Assembly: GCA_907163375.1 (NCBI GenBank)
Contig: CAJQUW010005334.1
Coordinates: forward strand, 1-64,000
DNA from: Prostheceraeus crozeri
Taxonomy: Eukaryota > Platyhelminthes > Polycladida > Euryleptidae
DNA length: 64,000 nt
Direction: 5' to 3'
The position numbers were made by a program, and so were the translations under genes. Every line of letters starts with the position of its first letter. Position 1 is the first letter of the stretch. The notes beneath the pieces are model-generated. The model was given only the letters and a program-made list of their open reading frames with translations, searched no databases and had not been told where the DNA came from. Shown piece by piece: positions 9,809 through 20,010 of the stretch.

Positions 9809-10812
9809 CGAGGGTCGTTAGAAAAGTATCCGTATTTTGAATTTTTAACATTGAGAAATGACGCCGCGACGAAGCTAGCACTTATTATATCTATGGTAGT
9901 GCTCTGTCAATTGGGTATTCAAATTTCAAATCTCTAGCACAAGTGAATTTTTTATAGATGTCTATCGTCTGTCAGATAGATAGCTTTGCTATCCGCCAAT
10001 TTAAGAATCACAAATCTGCAGAAGATTTTCAAATTGTTTTGTGCAATGGAAGACGCTGTCTCGCAACAGAGAGCCATCATCTTTTTCTTGTGGAAGGAAG
10101 GCAATTCATCCTCCAATATTGCTGAACGACTTTCAATTGTCTTTGGTGATAAAGCCTTGAAGACGAAGATGCAGTCAAGAATGTGGTGTGCTTGGGGAGA
10201 TCCTTCACCTTTGAAGGCAAAGACTGCTCCATCCTGTCAAAAGGTGATGATTTCAGTGTTCTGGGACGATTGATCTTGGTGGACTACCTACCGAAGGGCG
10301 CGACCATCAACTCTGAATACTTCTGCAAGCTAGTGAACGAAGATCTGTGGCACCAACTCAAGAATCGAAGACGTGGGAAGCTTTTCATGAAACCAATCCT
10401 CCAAATGGACAACGCCACGCCGCATACCGCTGTGCGAACTAAGGATTTGCTGGAGAAGTTAGGCTGGGATGTGTTGCCACATCCCCCCTATTCGCCCGAC
10501 TTGGCCCCTTCAGACTTCCATCTCTTTCCTCGCTTGAAGGAACCCCTGAGAGGAAGAAGATTCTCCTCTTTGGATGAGATGAAGGAAGCGGTGGAGTCCT
10601 GGAGGCAAACTACTCCCAAGGAATTCTACCTAGGTGGACTCCGTTCCCTGGTAAGTCGGTGGAGGAAGTGTGTATCGAGTGGGGGAGACTATATTGAGAA
10701 ATTGCGTGATGACAGTGAGTAATGTTATATGTTAGTTTGCATGAAATTACACTGTTACTGGAATTGGGAGTTTTCATTTTACTCTGCCCGGTAACTTTTC
10801 TAACGACCCTCG
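9809..10812 (+). mobile_element. mariner-family element, internally deleted
   Basis: The ends are exact inverted repeats, CGAGGGTCGTTAGAAAAGT at the left and its complement at the right, each flanked by TA (9807-9808 and 10813-10814), the target duplication of Tc1/mariner elements. At 1004 bp it is shorter than the usual 1.3 kb. The missing part corresponds to the middle of the transposase. Confidence 0.9.
10046..10722 (+). pseudogene. mariner transposase, deleted and frameshifted
   Basis: The N-terminal helix-turn-helix start MEDAVSQQRAIIFFLWKEGN to FGDKALK is followed abruptly by KVMISVFWD. After a frame change it continues ILVDYLPKGATINSEYF. The second catalytic Asp is in MDNATPHTA and the third in APSDFHLF, with 34 residues between them (DD34D), typical of mariner. 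The usual TGDExW block carrying the first Asp is absent. The deletion spans the second DNA-binding region and first catalytic Asp, so the protein is inactive. The C-terminus ends about 90 bases before the right inverted repeat, as expected. Confidence 0.88.
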
Positions 10813-10814
10813 TA

Positions 10815-11094
10815 GATGGTTATGCTGTATGTCTGTGTTTGTCATGTTGCAGGGTTGCTGGGCTTGCGTCTCCACGTTTGGCAAAGACGGGTTAGAGACT
10901 GGGGGAGGCATCGATTCACCAATCTAGACAGAATGCTTTCAATGGCTCTGGACGTCTGTCACACCCAATAAAATGGTTTAACTTTCGAGTTTCCTTCTCC
11001 TAGGCGAAATAGCTTAAAAAGGATTAAGGAGCTTCACCTGCCCCAGCCTTAGATACCTTGATTTTTCTGGCTCCCTCCACCTTCACCTACGTCA
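10815..11094. other. Unassigned sequence
   Basis: Short stretch between the mariner right end and an RTE-like fragment. It contains CCCAATAAAATGG near 10970 and nothing I can assign. Confidence 0.3.
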
Positions 11095-11510
11095 GCATTA
11101 AATCTGGACTTTGAAAATGACATACCCACCGTCACCGAAAGTAAAATTGACTATGCTCTGAGCAGTGTAAAGAGTGACAACTCCACAGGCCAATTTGCAA
11201 TACCACCTGAAATACCAAAATTTGGAGGAAAACCTGTCAAGCATGCCTTGATGAGACTGTTCTCTTCTTACATACAACAAAAACGAATACCGAACAGTTG
11301 GAAGAATGCAAATATGATACTTATATACAAGAGAGGTCTACTGTCAGTTGTTTACTAGCTCTTTGCTAAGGTCCTAATCAATAGGATACGCAATAGATTG
11401 GATGAGCAACAACCGGCGGAACAAACTGGTTTCCGTTATGCTACATATGAACATGCTGATGTCCAAGCGGTTTTAGATGACTTTCTAAAGCCGATCATCC
11501 AAGTCATCCA
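11095..11510 (+). pseudogene. RTE-like LINE reverse-transcriptase fragment
   Basis: The plus strand reads VKSDNSTGQFAIPPEIPKFG, then RIPNSWKNANMILIYKRG, then LFAKVLINRIRNRL and LDEQQPAEQTGFR. This is the palm N-terminal part of a LINE reverse transcriptase (KxxKSPGxDxIxxE... IPxxWKxAxxxxIYKKG... LxxxQPxEQAGFR), most like the RTE clade. At least one stop interrupts it between the RG and LFAK blocks, the NYRPI block is missing, and it ends before the catalytic YADD box. Confidence 0.7.
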
Positions 11511-11589
11511 AGTTCAGAATTGTTTCAGCGAAATTTCACCTGACACTGATTTTTTTACAGGATTTTCACCCCTAGCACAGCTATGAGCC

Positions 11590-13665
11590 ATGAACGAAGA
11601 TAGGGATTACTCAATGAAAAGGCAACAAATTGCACTATTTAAATACATAAAAAGAAAAAACAGATCTTCTAATCTGATTAAGCAGTCTCCATCAGAAACA
11701 TGTTCGCACGACTCTTGAAAGTATCAAGATTGCATTGGTCAGGGAAAATGGTCTGGGGGAAGCTGATTCCAGAGCTGTGCCGTGCGAACAAAAAAGCTTT
11801 TCAAGCGACTCACAGTGCGTGCGCGTTCAAAGCTGACATGATAGCATGTGAGTGCATTAGCTCTGTGTGTGCTTTGGAGAGGATCTCATGCTTGGGTACG
11901 CACTCATTTACTGCAGTGTAATTACTGCAGTGTGTACATCTACCGAAGTAGTATCTGTAGAAGAGACTGAGTGAAGCAACATCTCGTCTGACGGAGAGAG
12001 GCTGCAACTTGCTAGCAAGTTTTTCACCCATAAGATTCTTTACACGTTTCTCAACCCGTTCAAGGATGTTAAGATGCGTTTGTGGGGCAGTTGATCTCTC
12101 ACAGATTCAGTTGAAAATATCCAGGGCAACTGATCCCGTCTCACCACGTCTGTCAAGGACACGACTCAAATGTTCAGTGACATATGAAAGAAGATCTGCA
12201 GTTGATCGAGAGTGCCTGAAGCCATACTTTTCTTCTGATAGAAGGTTCTGAGTTTTAAGGAAGTTAACAATATGTTGGCTAATCACTGCTTCAAAAATCT
12301 TGCCAGCAATTGGAAGCAGGCTGATATGAGGGTAACTAGATGAAGAGATGAGTCAGAACCTTTCTTTGGAACTAGAACCACGGAAGCTACTTTCCAACAA
12401 AAAAATCACTGGTCGATTGACATCTACTGAACGGTTTGGATAAAAGTGGAGGAGGCTCAGGTGGGAGATGCTTGAATATCGAAACCGGAATGCCATCTAT
12501 TCCACTCGTCTTGGAGCTATCGAGACCTGCGATAATCTTTTTGACGTTTCGGACTGTGAGTTAAGGAGGACTAACCGTCTCATCAGTGCGCGTGGAAATT
12601 GGAGCTGGAATTCTACCTCCATCGTCCAATGCTGAATTCTTCGCAAACTTCTTACAAAGAAGCTCGGCTTTGTCTGCTGAGGTTGTCGCCAAAGAAGTAC
12701 TGACTTCGGCATGACAAAGTGCTAGGATGGAGGATTTGTTCCTATTGGTGACACTGTTGTAAATCCTCCAGAAGTCATTAGAGCCAAGCTTTTGATTATC
12801 AATGGATTTCCGTACATACAAAGCGTAGCATAGCGATGTATGGTTTCCTTGCAATTTCTACGTGCGGTTTTGTACAATTCAAGATCGCCAGCGGTACTGT
12901 CACGCTTTAAATACTTATGAAAAAAGTGGTCACGCGGGCAGGTTGCAGCTGCACATTCTGGTGTAAACCAAGGTTGTGAATGGGGCTTCATTTGGAAAGT
13001 ACGGTGAGGAATGTAGGCCAACATCCCTATCTGAAGCCACTCTGTCAGTTCTTGCGCCGACTTGTGGATCATGTTATCGCTCAGAATCAAATTCTCAGCT
13101 TGAACTTGACTAAGAGAACTGTGGAAACAGATCAAGGAGATATCCAGTATCCCCAACTTGGTCAGGATTTTTTACTAAGGTTGTGAGAGACAGCGAAACA
13201 CTGTTGTCTGACCGGAGAGATCAGTGGTGCGTGAGTGCACAAGCCAGTCAACATTGTGTACGTTGAAGTCACCAAAAACGGCAACCTCAGCGCTGGGATA
13301 CTCTTGTACAAGAAGAGATTATCGATCTTATCAGAAAGAACATTGAAAATGTCCGCATTGGTTGATGGAGAGCGGTGTAAGAAAAAAAATATAAGAAGAG
13401 TGGTTTTTGTAGCGGCGGAATAAAGGCAAGATACTCATGCCTTGGATCCTCGGAGCTACAAAACCTTCTCAAGGGAAGGCTAGTCTTGTCATAACCATGA
13501 CAATGTGCTTTATCCATCCGGTGAAATATGTATCCATCAGGAGTAACATCGCTTGATGACACCCTGGAATCTATCCTGGTTTCCGACAGGGCTAGAAGAT
13601 CTGGTGACTTACCTTGGAGGAAGATGTTGATGTCGTCGTAATTGGACCTCAGTCCTCTTTCGTTG
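11590..13665 (-). pseudogene. CR1/Jockey-type LINE, endonuclease to RT tail, internally deleted
   Basis: Read on the minus strand from the right: an apurinic endonuclease with SPDLLALSETRIDSR, then GDFNVHNVDWLVHS in another frame; a linker KPHSQPWFTPECAAATC; then SKTSGIDGIPVS, VVLVPKKGSDSS and KYGFRHSRSTADLLSY of the reverse transcriptase; and finally the tail KLQPLSVRRDVASLSLFYR and FVRTAQLWNQLP. The region between the palm Asp segment (SVALDIF) and the tail, including the catalytic FADD box, is missing, so about 0.5 kb was deleted. Several frameshifts are present. It meets the RTE-like fragment of opposite orientation at about 11.55 kb. Confidence 0.82.
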
Positions 13666-13884
13666 CTGAAGCTGATCTTGAGAAAGGTTTTGAGCTTGAC
13701 AGTTTGACTACGTTTCTCATTTTCATAATTTCTCGTAGAATATCAATCAAATAAAGGAAAATTATGATGTACAACAAAGTGATACAAGAAACTTTGGAAG
13801 GCATCAGAAAAATGTAAATAGTAGCAACAAAACTGTAATTAATAATATGCAAAAAAAGACACTTATAGACACATTTCATGTCGT

Positions 13885-14425
13885 AAAAGCTTGAAGAAAC
13901 CCTAATGAGAACCCCTTTTCCGTAACAATGGGTACAAGTCAGGTAGGCCACAGAGGAACCACACAGAGCCACAGGTAGGCCACAGAGGATACAGCTACAA
14001 GGGCTAAAAGCTACAAGGCTACCCACACATGTCCGTGGCAGTGGAACTGTACTGCATTTTTCGATCAGTTGACCGGGCCTGCCTCCCAAAACATTAGCAG
14101 CGGGTTCGGGAAACCTCGAACTACCTGACGCCCGTATGCCGTGAATACGTTGGATCTGTCACACCTCTACCTGCAACAAATGGGGAAGTGCAAAACAGAC
14201 CAGTGGAAGAAGTTCGATCACAATTGAACCAAATAAGTACCATGCTCAAAAACCTAATTCAACAACATGAAACATCTGATGAATGTTCATATCTGGGAAG
14301 CCAGGGAGTGGTGATAATTGCGACGGCCGAAGCCAACCATGCATTTAGAACAAACGAGCGTGGAGCATAAGAATGAACAATTAATCAAAATTAAATATGT
14401 TCAATGACTAGTAAGATAAAATAAT
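13885..14425. repeat. Dispersed repeat, copy 1 (partner at 32430-32980)
   Basis: It shares an ordered series of blocks with 32430-32980: GGGTACAAGTCAGGTA, GCTACCCACACATG, GCAGTGGAxCTGTA, CCGTATGCCGTGAATAC, CTGTCACACCT and CGTGGAGxATAAGAATGAA. The copies are in the same orientation and diverged by substitutions and indels. It lies just upstream of the endonuclease of the minus-strand LINE, so it may be that LINE's 5' part. No ORF1 domain is recognised. Confidence 0.6.
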
Positions 14426-15681
14426 ATTTCAGAGCCTGCTAGTTAGCCAGAACACGGTCATTAACAGCCGACAATAAATTTTTCCGACAAGGTAGAACCC
14501 AAAGAAGCGTGAGCTTCAGACGACACAGCCTTATGCGACTCCGTTTTCACCCTTTCACCGCTTTGAGGCCGCAGGTTGAAAAAGAAAGGGTAGATTGATG
14601 CATAATGTGCACGTTGTTTGTAGAATATCAATCAATAGGCCGATAAATGCAAATGAAAACGATAATTCAGTTCATTTTTACGATGTAAAATGCGCAATGT
14701 CTAACTTCTTGAGACAAAAATCCCACATAATGATGTGCAGATATGATAGGCCTATCGCGTTGATATTCATGGTGCTTTGTAACTACAGCCTGTATGCTAT
14801 AACGTATGCCTCAATTTCGTATCCAGTACTTGTAAATCAGGGGCCTATGGCATTCGTACAAAGCCTTGAAGTCACTGAGTGTCATCTATTATACTATACC
14901 TATCTTTCCTGATATTGATGCCTCTCCAAATGCAATTTATAGCTACACACGGGCTAAATAAATAGATAAAACAAAAAATTTGCTGATGACATCAAATACC
15001 GATCCATTTGCTTGTTACAACCGAGCTCTTCATAAATGATGCTGTCATGTTCGCTCCAAACGAGTTCTCGCTACATGCGAGCCTGTTGTAAGTGGATTAT
15101 ACTGTAGGTCTATCTAAATTTTGATCATTTATCAATTGCCATCATGCATTCATATTTTTCTTCTGAAAAGCTTCTGGGAAAATAATTAGCGCCTTCTCTT
15201 AGCAGGGTCGCCTATAGCCTAGTATTCTACACAGAACTACCTAGGTATTCTCTCACTATGGTCACTCTCACTCTGCACTGTGACAATTATGAAGTCATTC
15301 ATTAAATGCAGAACGTAGTCTATGCAACGTCTACGCTACGTCTATGCAAGAACGTAGGGTACACCGGCATCAAATACATGTAGTTAGGCCTAAATTACGC
15401 TACTTACGAATTTCCATGAGACACAGTATTCTTCACACATCAAGACATATTCACAACTTTTTTTAATTATGATAGCTAGTGCTTAGTACCTGGCGCGCAG
15501 ACTAACGCAAACTAATGCGCGAGTTAACATGGCACGCCGACTTATACAGTAGCAGTTAATATTGTTGTGATTCCTTTCCGAACTGCTACTGAATCCGCCC
15601 AGGAGATCCACCACGTTGAAGGGACTACGTGAAACCGATTGGATTCTCGGTATGTCGTAGATGTCGATCAGTAAATGAATG
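14426..15681. other. Unassigned intergenic sequence
   Basis: AT-rich sequence with short frames only. No exon, repeat termini or RNA gene was recognised. Confidence 0.35.
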
Positions 15682-15689
15682 TTCTAGTG

Positions 15690-16674
15690 CAGGGGTGCGC
15701 AACCTGCGGCCTTACGGCCGCATGAGGCCGTAGCAGAGGCAAAGTGCGGCCGTGAGATGAGAATGAGAAGTAATTGAAATAGAATATTGTACATGTACTT
15801 ATATATTGAATTATTTCTAGAGTTCAAGGCAATCGAAAAACAATCGTCACTATAGTAGCATGTTATTCACCTTTATGCCCATGTTGCTTGGAAAAATTCG
15901 CGCCCGCAGGCGCGATGAAGGCTTTCAAGCAGTTCGATAAATCATGAACAGAATATTTTCGGGAAGTTACATTTATGTGCATTCATGGCTAGATTCATCA
16001 GCTAAACGAAACAAAGGGGACAATTGTAGTTTGCGCAAATTGTTCGCGCGCGTTTTTCCAGTCCATGACCTAAATAGAGATGCCTGCGAGATCAGTTTCT
16101 GCAGCGGTAGTGTTGTGTGCTTTATGAAACAACGGACTGAATTGAAAGATGACTGCGCCCTAGAAGAGGAAGCGATTATTGCTCGAAGAAAAACGCCAAT
16201 TCAATAAAAGTTTGGATGTTGATTTTTTGTCACTGTGATGCCAAATGGACTTTTGAAGTGTCTCATTTGCGAAGAAGTAATTAAGGCCGTAAAAAGTGAT
16301 AATGCAAAACACTACCCTCGTCACGAATCTAGAAGGCGTGAGAAAAATCTGCGTAGCAAATCTGATCAAGAAAATACACCAGAAAGCGACAAATGACGGT
16401 TGCCCTTACAAATAAATGCTTTCAACTTTTAAAGTGCTAATGACACCTTAAGCTTAAAATATTTTCGGGTCAAAAATGACCGTCGGTCGCATGTGGGTTA
16501 ACTTGCTAACTCATCCTTAACAAGATAACATTCATCGGGGAAGGCTAATTTGAGTGGTGGAATATATAAAGGATTGGCTATTGACCTGGTTGTTTGCACA
16601 CATATTGAGTGCGGCCGTGATTCTTTCGGCCTTCGAAATGGCGGCCGAAAAATGCAAAAGGTTGCACACCCCTT
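15690..16674 (+). mobile_element. hAT-family element, non-autonomous remnant
   Basis: The ends CAGGGGTGCGCAACCTGCGG and the complement of GGTTGCACACCCCTT form hAT-type terminal inverted repeats. They are flanked by a perfect 8 bp duplication TTCTAGTG (15682-15689 and 16675-16682), the signature hAT target size. Subterminal GCGGCC repeats are present at both ends. The 985 bp body keeps a BED-finger piece but no catalytic domain, so it depended on another transposase. Confidence 0.88.
16223..16396 (+). pseudogene. BED zinc-finger remnant of a hAT transposase
   Basis: The frame reads FFVTVMPNGLLKCLICEEVI, then KAVKSDNAKHYPRHES. CLIC gives the C-x2-C pair, and H-Y-P-R-H supplies a histidine pair in place of the usual HxxxxH. 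This matches the N-terminal BED finger of hAT transposases of the ZBED5/GTF2IRD2 type (CLICxExIxxxKxxNxxRH). A stop follows after a basic stretch (SRRREKNLRSKSDQ), and the catalytic dimerisation region is absent. Confidence 0.7.
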
Positions 16675-16682
16675 TTCTAGTG

Positions 16683-17190
16683 TGTACAGGGTTAAATGGA
16701 TGACAATCACAACGACGTGGAATCAAATCTGCAGGAGCTCACTCAAGTGTATATAAGCATAACCCATCTTGTCCGTGTTAATGCCTGCGAGACCCTTAAC
16801 GCTGCATTTAGCGACAAGTCTTCATATCCACAAAGGTTTACGACCCTGACAGCACCTCACGCACACACTGCAAGATTATGATAGGCAGTCCAGATTGAAT
16901 TAATTGGTGTGTGATCCCCTCTTTAAAGAGGCGAGCTACTGAAGAATTCATCGCAGATGATTGAAAGAAATAAAAATTTATGTTGCTTTATATGGACTTA
17001 ATTGAGTTGTATGAGATTCCAGGCCCTTTTTCCCTCCTTCAATTAGTATTCTCATGATTGACATTATTTCAATAACACGTTTTGCATGGGCAGCAGAAAA
17101 AGTGCGTGTTGATTGTCGGGCATTAAAACATATCAATGCAGGCCTACAATTAAATAATCGCATAAAATTATCCAAAGAATAGTATGACGT
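16683..17190. other. Unassigned sequence between the hAT and the 11.7 kb element
   Basis: No supported gene or repeat seen. Confidence 0.35.
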
Positions 17191-17194
17191 TAAA

Positions 17195-17256
17195 GACGTA
17201 TTCGACTTTGAAAACGCATTTGCAAATGTTTAGAGAAATGTTCTATGATTAGTCCA
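17195..17256 (+). repeat. Left terminal inverted repeat of the 11.7 kb element
   Basis: It begins GACGTATTCGACTTTG and runs to TATGATTAGTCC. It pairs with 28840-28901: 40 identical bases, then about 22 more with one indel and three mismatches. Confidence 0.85.
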
Positions 17257-17618
17257 TTTTCAGCAAATCAAATCACTCAAAATTAAATTTTTATTTTTTT
17301 TCGAAATATCTTGAACTTCCCAACTATCCCCACTTAAGCGAAATCATGTGTCATTATTCTTTTATGTCTGACATTATGGACTCACAATCCAATCATATTG
17401 CCAGATGCCTGGTAGTAGAGAACGCGGTGGGCAATCCAGCACGCTCATTGCAATGTTAAGGCACGATAAAATTGGTTTGATCTCTACCATGAACCAGACA
17501 AATTCGAAAAAATTCGACCCCAAACCTGGTGAGCCGACTAAGAGAAGTGGTTGTCCAGTCATACGTATACCCTATACTATCAGATGCCTCAACTTCAACA
17601 TTCATTGCTCCCTCAAGC
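17257..17618. other. Unique sequence between left TIR and satellite array
   Basis: No counterpart was recognised on the right side, so the arms are not simple mirror images outside the TIR and the satellite. The 104-codon plus-strand frame here runs into the satellite and has no family resemblance. Confidence 0.4.
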
Positions 17619-20010
17619 TGTTTGCCATGCGCAAACGTCTCGTTCGTGCCAAACATGTGACATTTTCTGAATTCTCCTCTAAACTCTATGCGTTTGTCTT
17701 CCTATGCACCCTTAGATGACGCGTTTGTCAATGCTAAGCATCTTCACAATAGTCACAGGTACCTCCATGTCAAATTTCATTGTTGTATCGTGACATTTGC
17801 CATGCGCAAACGTCTCGTTTGTACCAAAAATGTGACATTTTGTGAATTCTCCTCTAAACTCTATTCGTTTGTCTTCCTATGCACCCTTAGATGACGCGTT
17901 TGTCAATGCTAAGCATCTTCTCAATAGTCACAGGTACCTCCATGTCAAATTTCATTGACGTATCGTGACATTTGCCATGCGCAAACGTCTCGTTTGTACC
18001 AAAAATGTGACATTTTGTGACTTCTCCTCTAAACTCTATTCGTTTGTCCTTCCTATGCCACCCTTAGATGACGCGTTTGTCCAATGCTAAGCATCTTCAC
18101 AATAGTCACAGGTACCTCCATGTCAAATTTCATTGTTGTATCGTGACATTTGCCATGCGCAAACGTCTCGTTTGTACCAAAAATGTGACATTTTGTGAAT
18201 TCTCCTCTAAACTCTATGCGTTTGTCTTTCTATGCACCCTTAGATGATGCGTTTGTCAATGCTAAGCATCTACACAATAGTCACAGGTACCTCCATGTCA
18301 AATTTCATTGACGTATCGTGACATTTGCCATGCGCAAACGTCTCGTTTGTACCAAAAATGTGACATTTTGTGAATTCTCCTCTAAACTCTATTCGTTTGT
18401 CTTTCTATGCACCCTTAGATGATGCGTTTGTCAATGCTAAGCATCTACACAATAGTCACAGGTACCTCCATGTCAAATTTCATTGTTGTATCGTGACATT
18501 TGCCATGCGCAAACGTCTCGTTTTTTAAACCAAAAATGTGACATTATGTGACTTCTCCCCTATAAACACTATGCGTGGGTTCCCTTTCCTAGGCACCTTT
18601 AATGACGCTTTTGTCAAATGCTAGGCATCTTCACAATAGTCACAGGTACCTCCATGTCAAATGTCCATTGTTTACGTGACATTTGCCATGCGCAAAACGT
18701 CTCGTTTGTACAAAAATGTGACATTTTGTGAATTCTCCTCTAAACTCTATGCGTTTGTCTTCCTATGCACCCTTAGATGACGCGTTTGTCAATGCTAAGC
18801 ATCTTCTCAATAGTCACAGGTACCTCCATGTCAAATTTCATTGACGTATCGTGACATTTGCCATGCGCAAACGTCTCGTTTGTACCAAAAATGGTACATT
18901 TTGTGAATTCTATAAACTCTATGCGTTTGTCTTCCTATGCACCCTTAGATGACGCGTTTGTCAATGCTAAGCATCTTCACAATAGTCACAGGTAACTCCA
19001 TGCCAAATTTCATTGTTGTATCGTGACATTTGCCATGCGCAAACGTCTCGTTTGTACCAAAAATGTGACATTTTGTTGAATTCTCCTCTAACCTCCGTGC
19101 GTTTGTCTTCCTATGCACCCTTAATGACGCGTTTGTCCATGCTAAGCATCTTCACAATAGTCACAGGTACCTCCATGTCAAATTTCATTGACGTATCGTG
19201 ACATTTGCCATGCGCAAACGTCTCGTTTGTACCAAAAATGTGACATTTTGTGAATTCTCCTCTAAACTCTATTCGTTTGTCTTTCTATGCACCCTTAGAT
19301 GATGCGTTTGTCAATGCTAAGCATCTACACAATAGTCACAGGTACCTCCATGTCAAATTTCATTGACGTATCGTGACATTTGCCATGCGCAAACGTCTCG
19401 TTTGTACCAAAAATGTGACATTTTGTGAATTCTCCTCTAAACTCTATTCGTTTGTCTTTCTATGCACCCTTAGATGATGCGTTTGTCAATGCTAAGCATC
19501 TACACAATAGTCACAGGTACCTCCATGTCAAATTTCATTGACGTATCGTGACATTTGCCATGCGCAAACGTCTCGTTTGTACCAAAAATGTGACATTTTG
19601 TGACTTCTCCTCTAAACTCTATGCGTTTGTCTTCCTATGCACCCTTAGATGACGCGTTTGTCAATGCTAAGCATCTTCTCAATAGTCACAGGTACCACCA
19701 TGTCAAATTTCATCGTTATATCGTCACATTTGCCATGCGCAAACGTCTCGTTTGTACCAAAAATGTGACATTCTGTGAATTCTCCTATAAACTTTATGCG
19801 TTTGTCTTCCTATTCACCCTTAGATGACGCGTTTGTCAATGCTAAGCATCTTCACAATAGTCACAGCTACCTCCATGTCAAATTTCATTGTTGTATCGTA
19901 ACATTTGCATGCGCAAACGTCTCGTTTGTACCAAAAATGTGACATTTTCTGAATTCTCCTCTAAACTCTATTCGTTTGTCTTCCTATGCACCTTTAGATG
20001 ACGCGTTTTT
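17619..20010 (+). repeat. 175 bp satellite array, forward orientation
   Basis: About 13-14 head-to-tail units of 175 bp. Each contains TTTGCCATGCGCAAACGTCT, a GTGACATTTT block, GATGACGCGTTTGTCAATGC and CACAGGTACCTCCATGTC. Several units, especially 18040-18720, carry small indels, and the array is less uniform than its inverted partner. Three ACAAACG-type motifs per unit (complement CGTTTGT) hint at an older, shorter repeat. Confidence 0.95.

Noticed and set aside
17619-20010. CRISPR-like array
   Set aside because: Units are contiguous 175 bp satellite monomers without unique spacers, in an animal genome with spliced genes.
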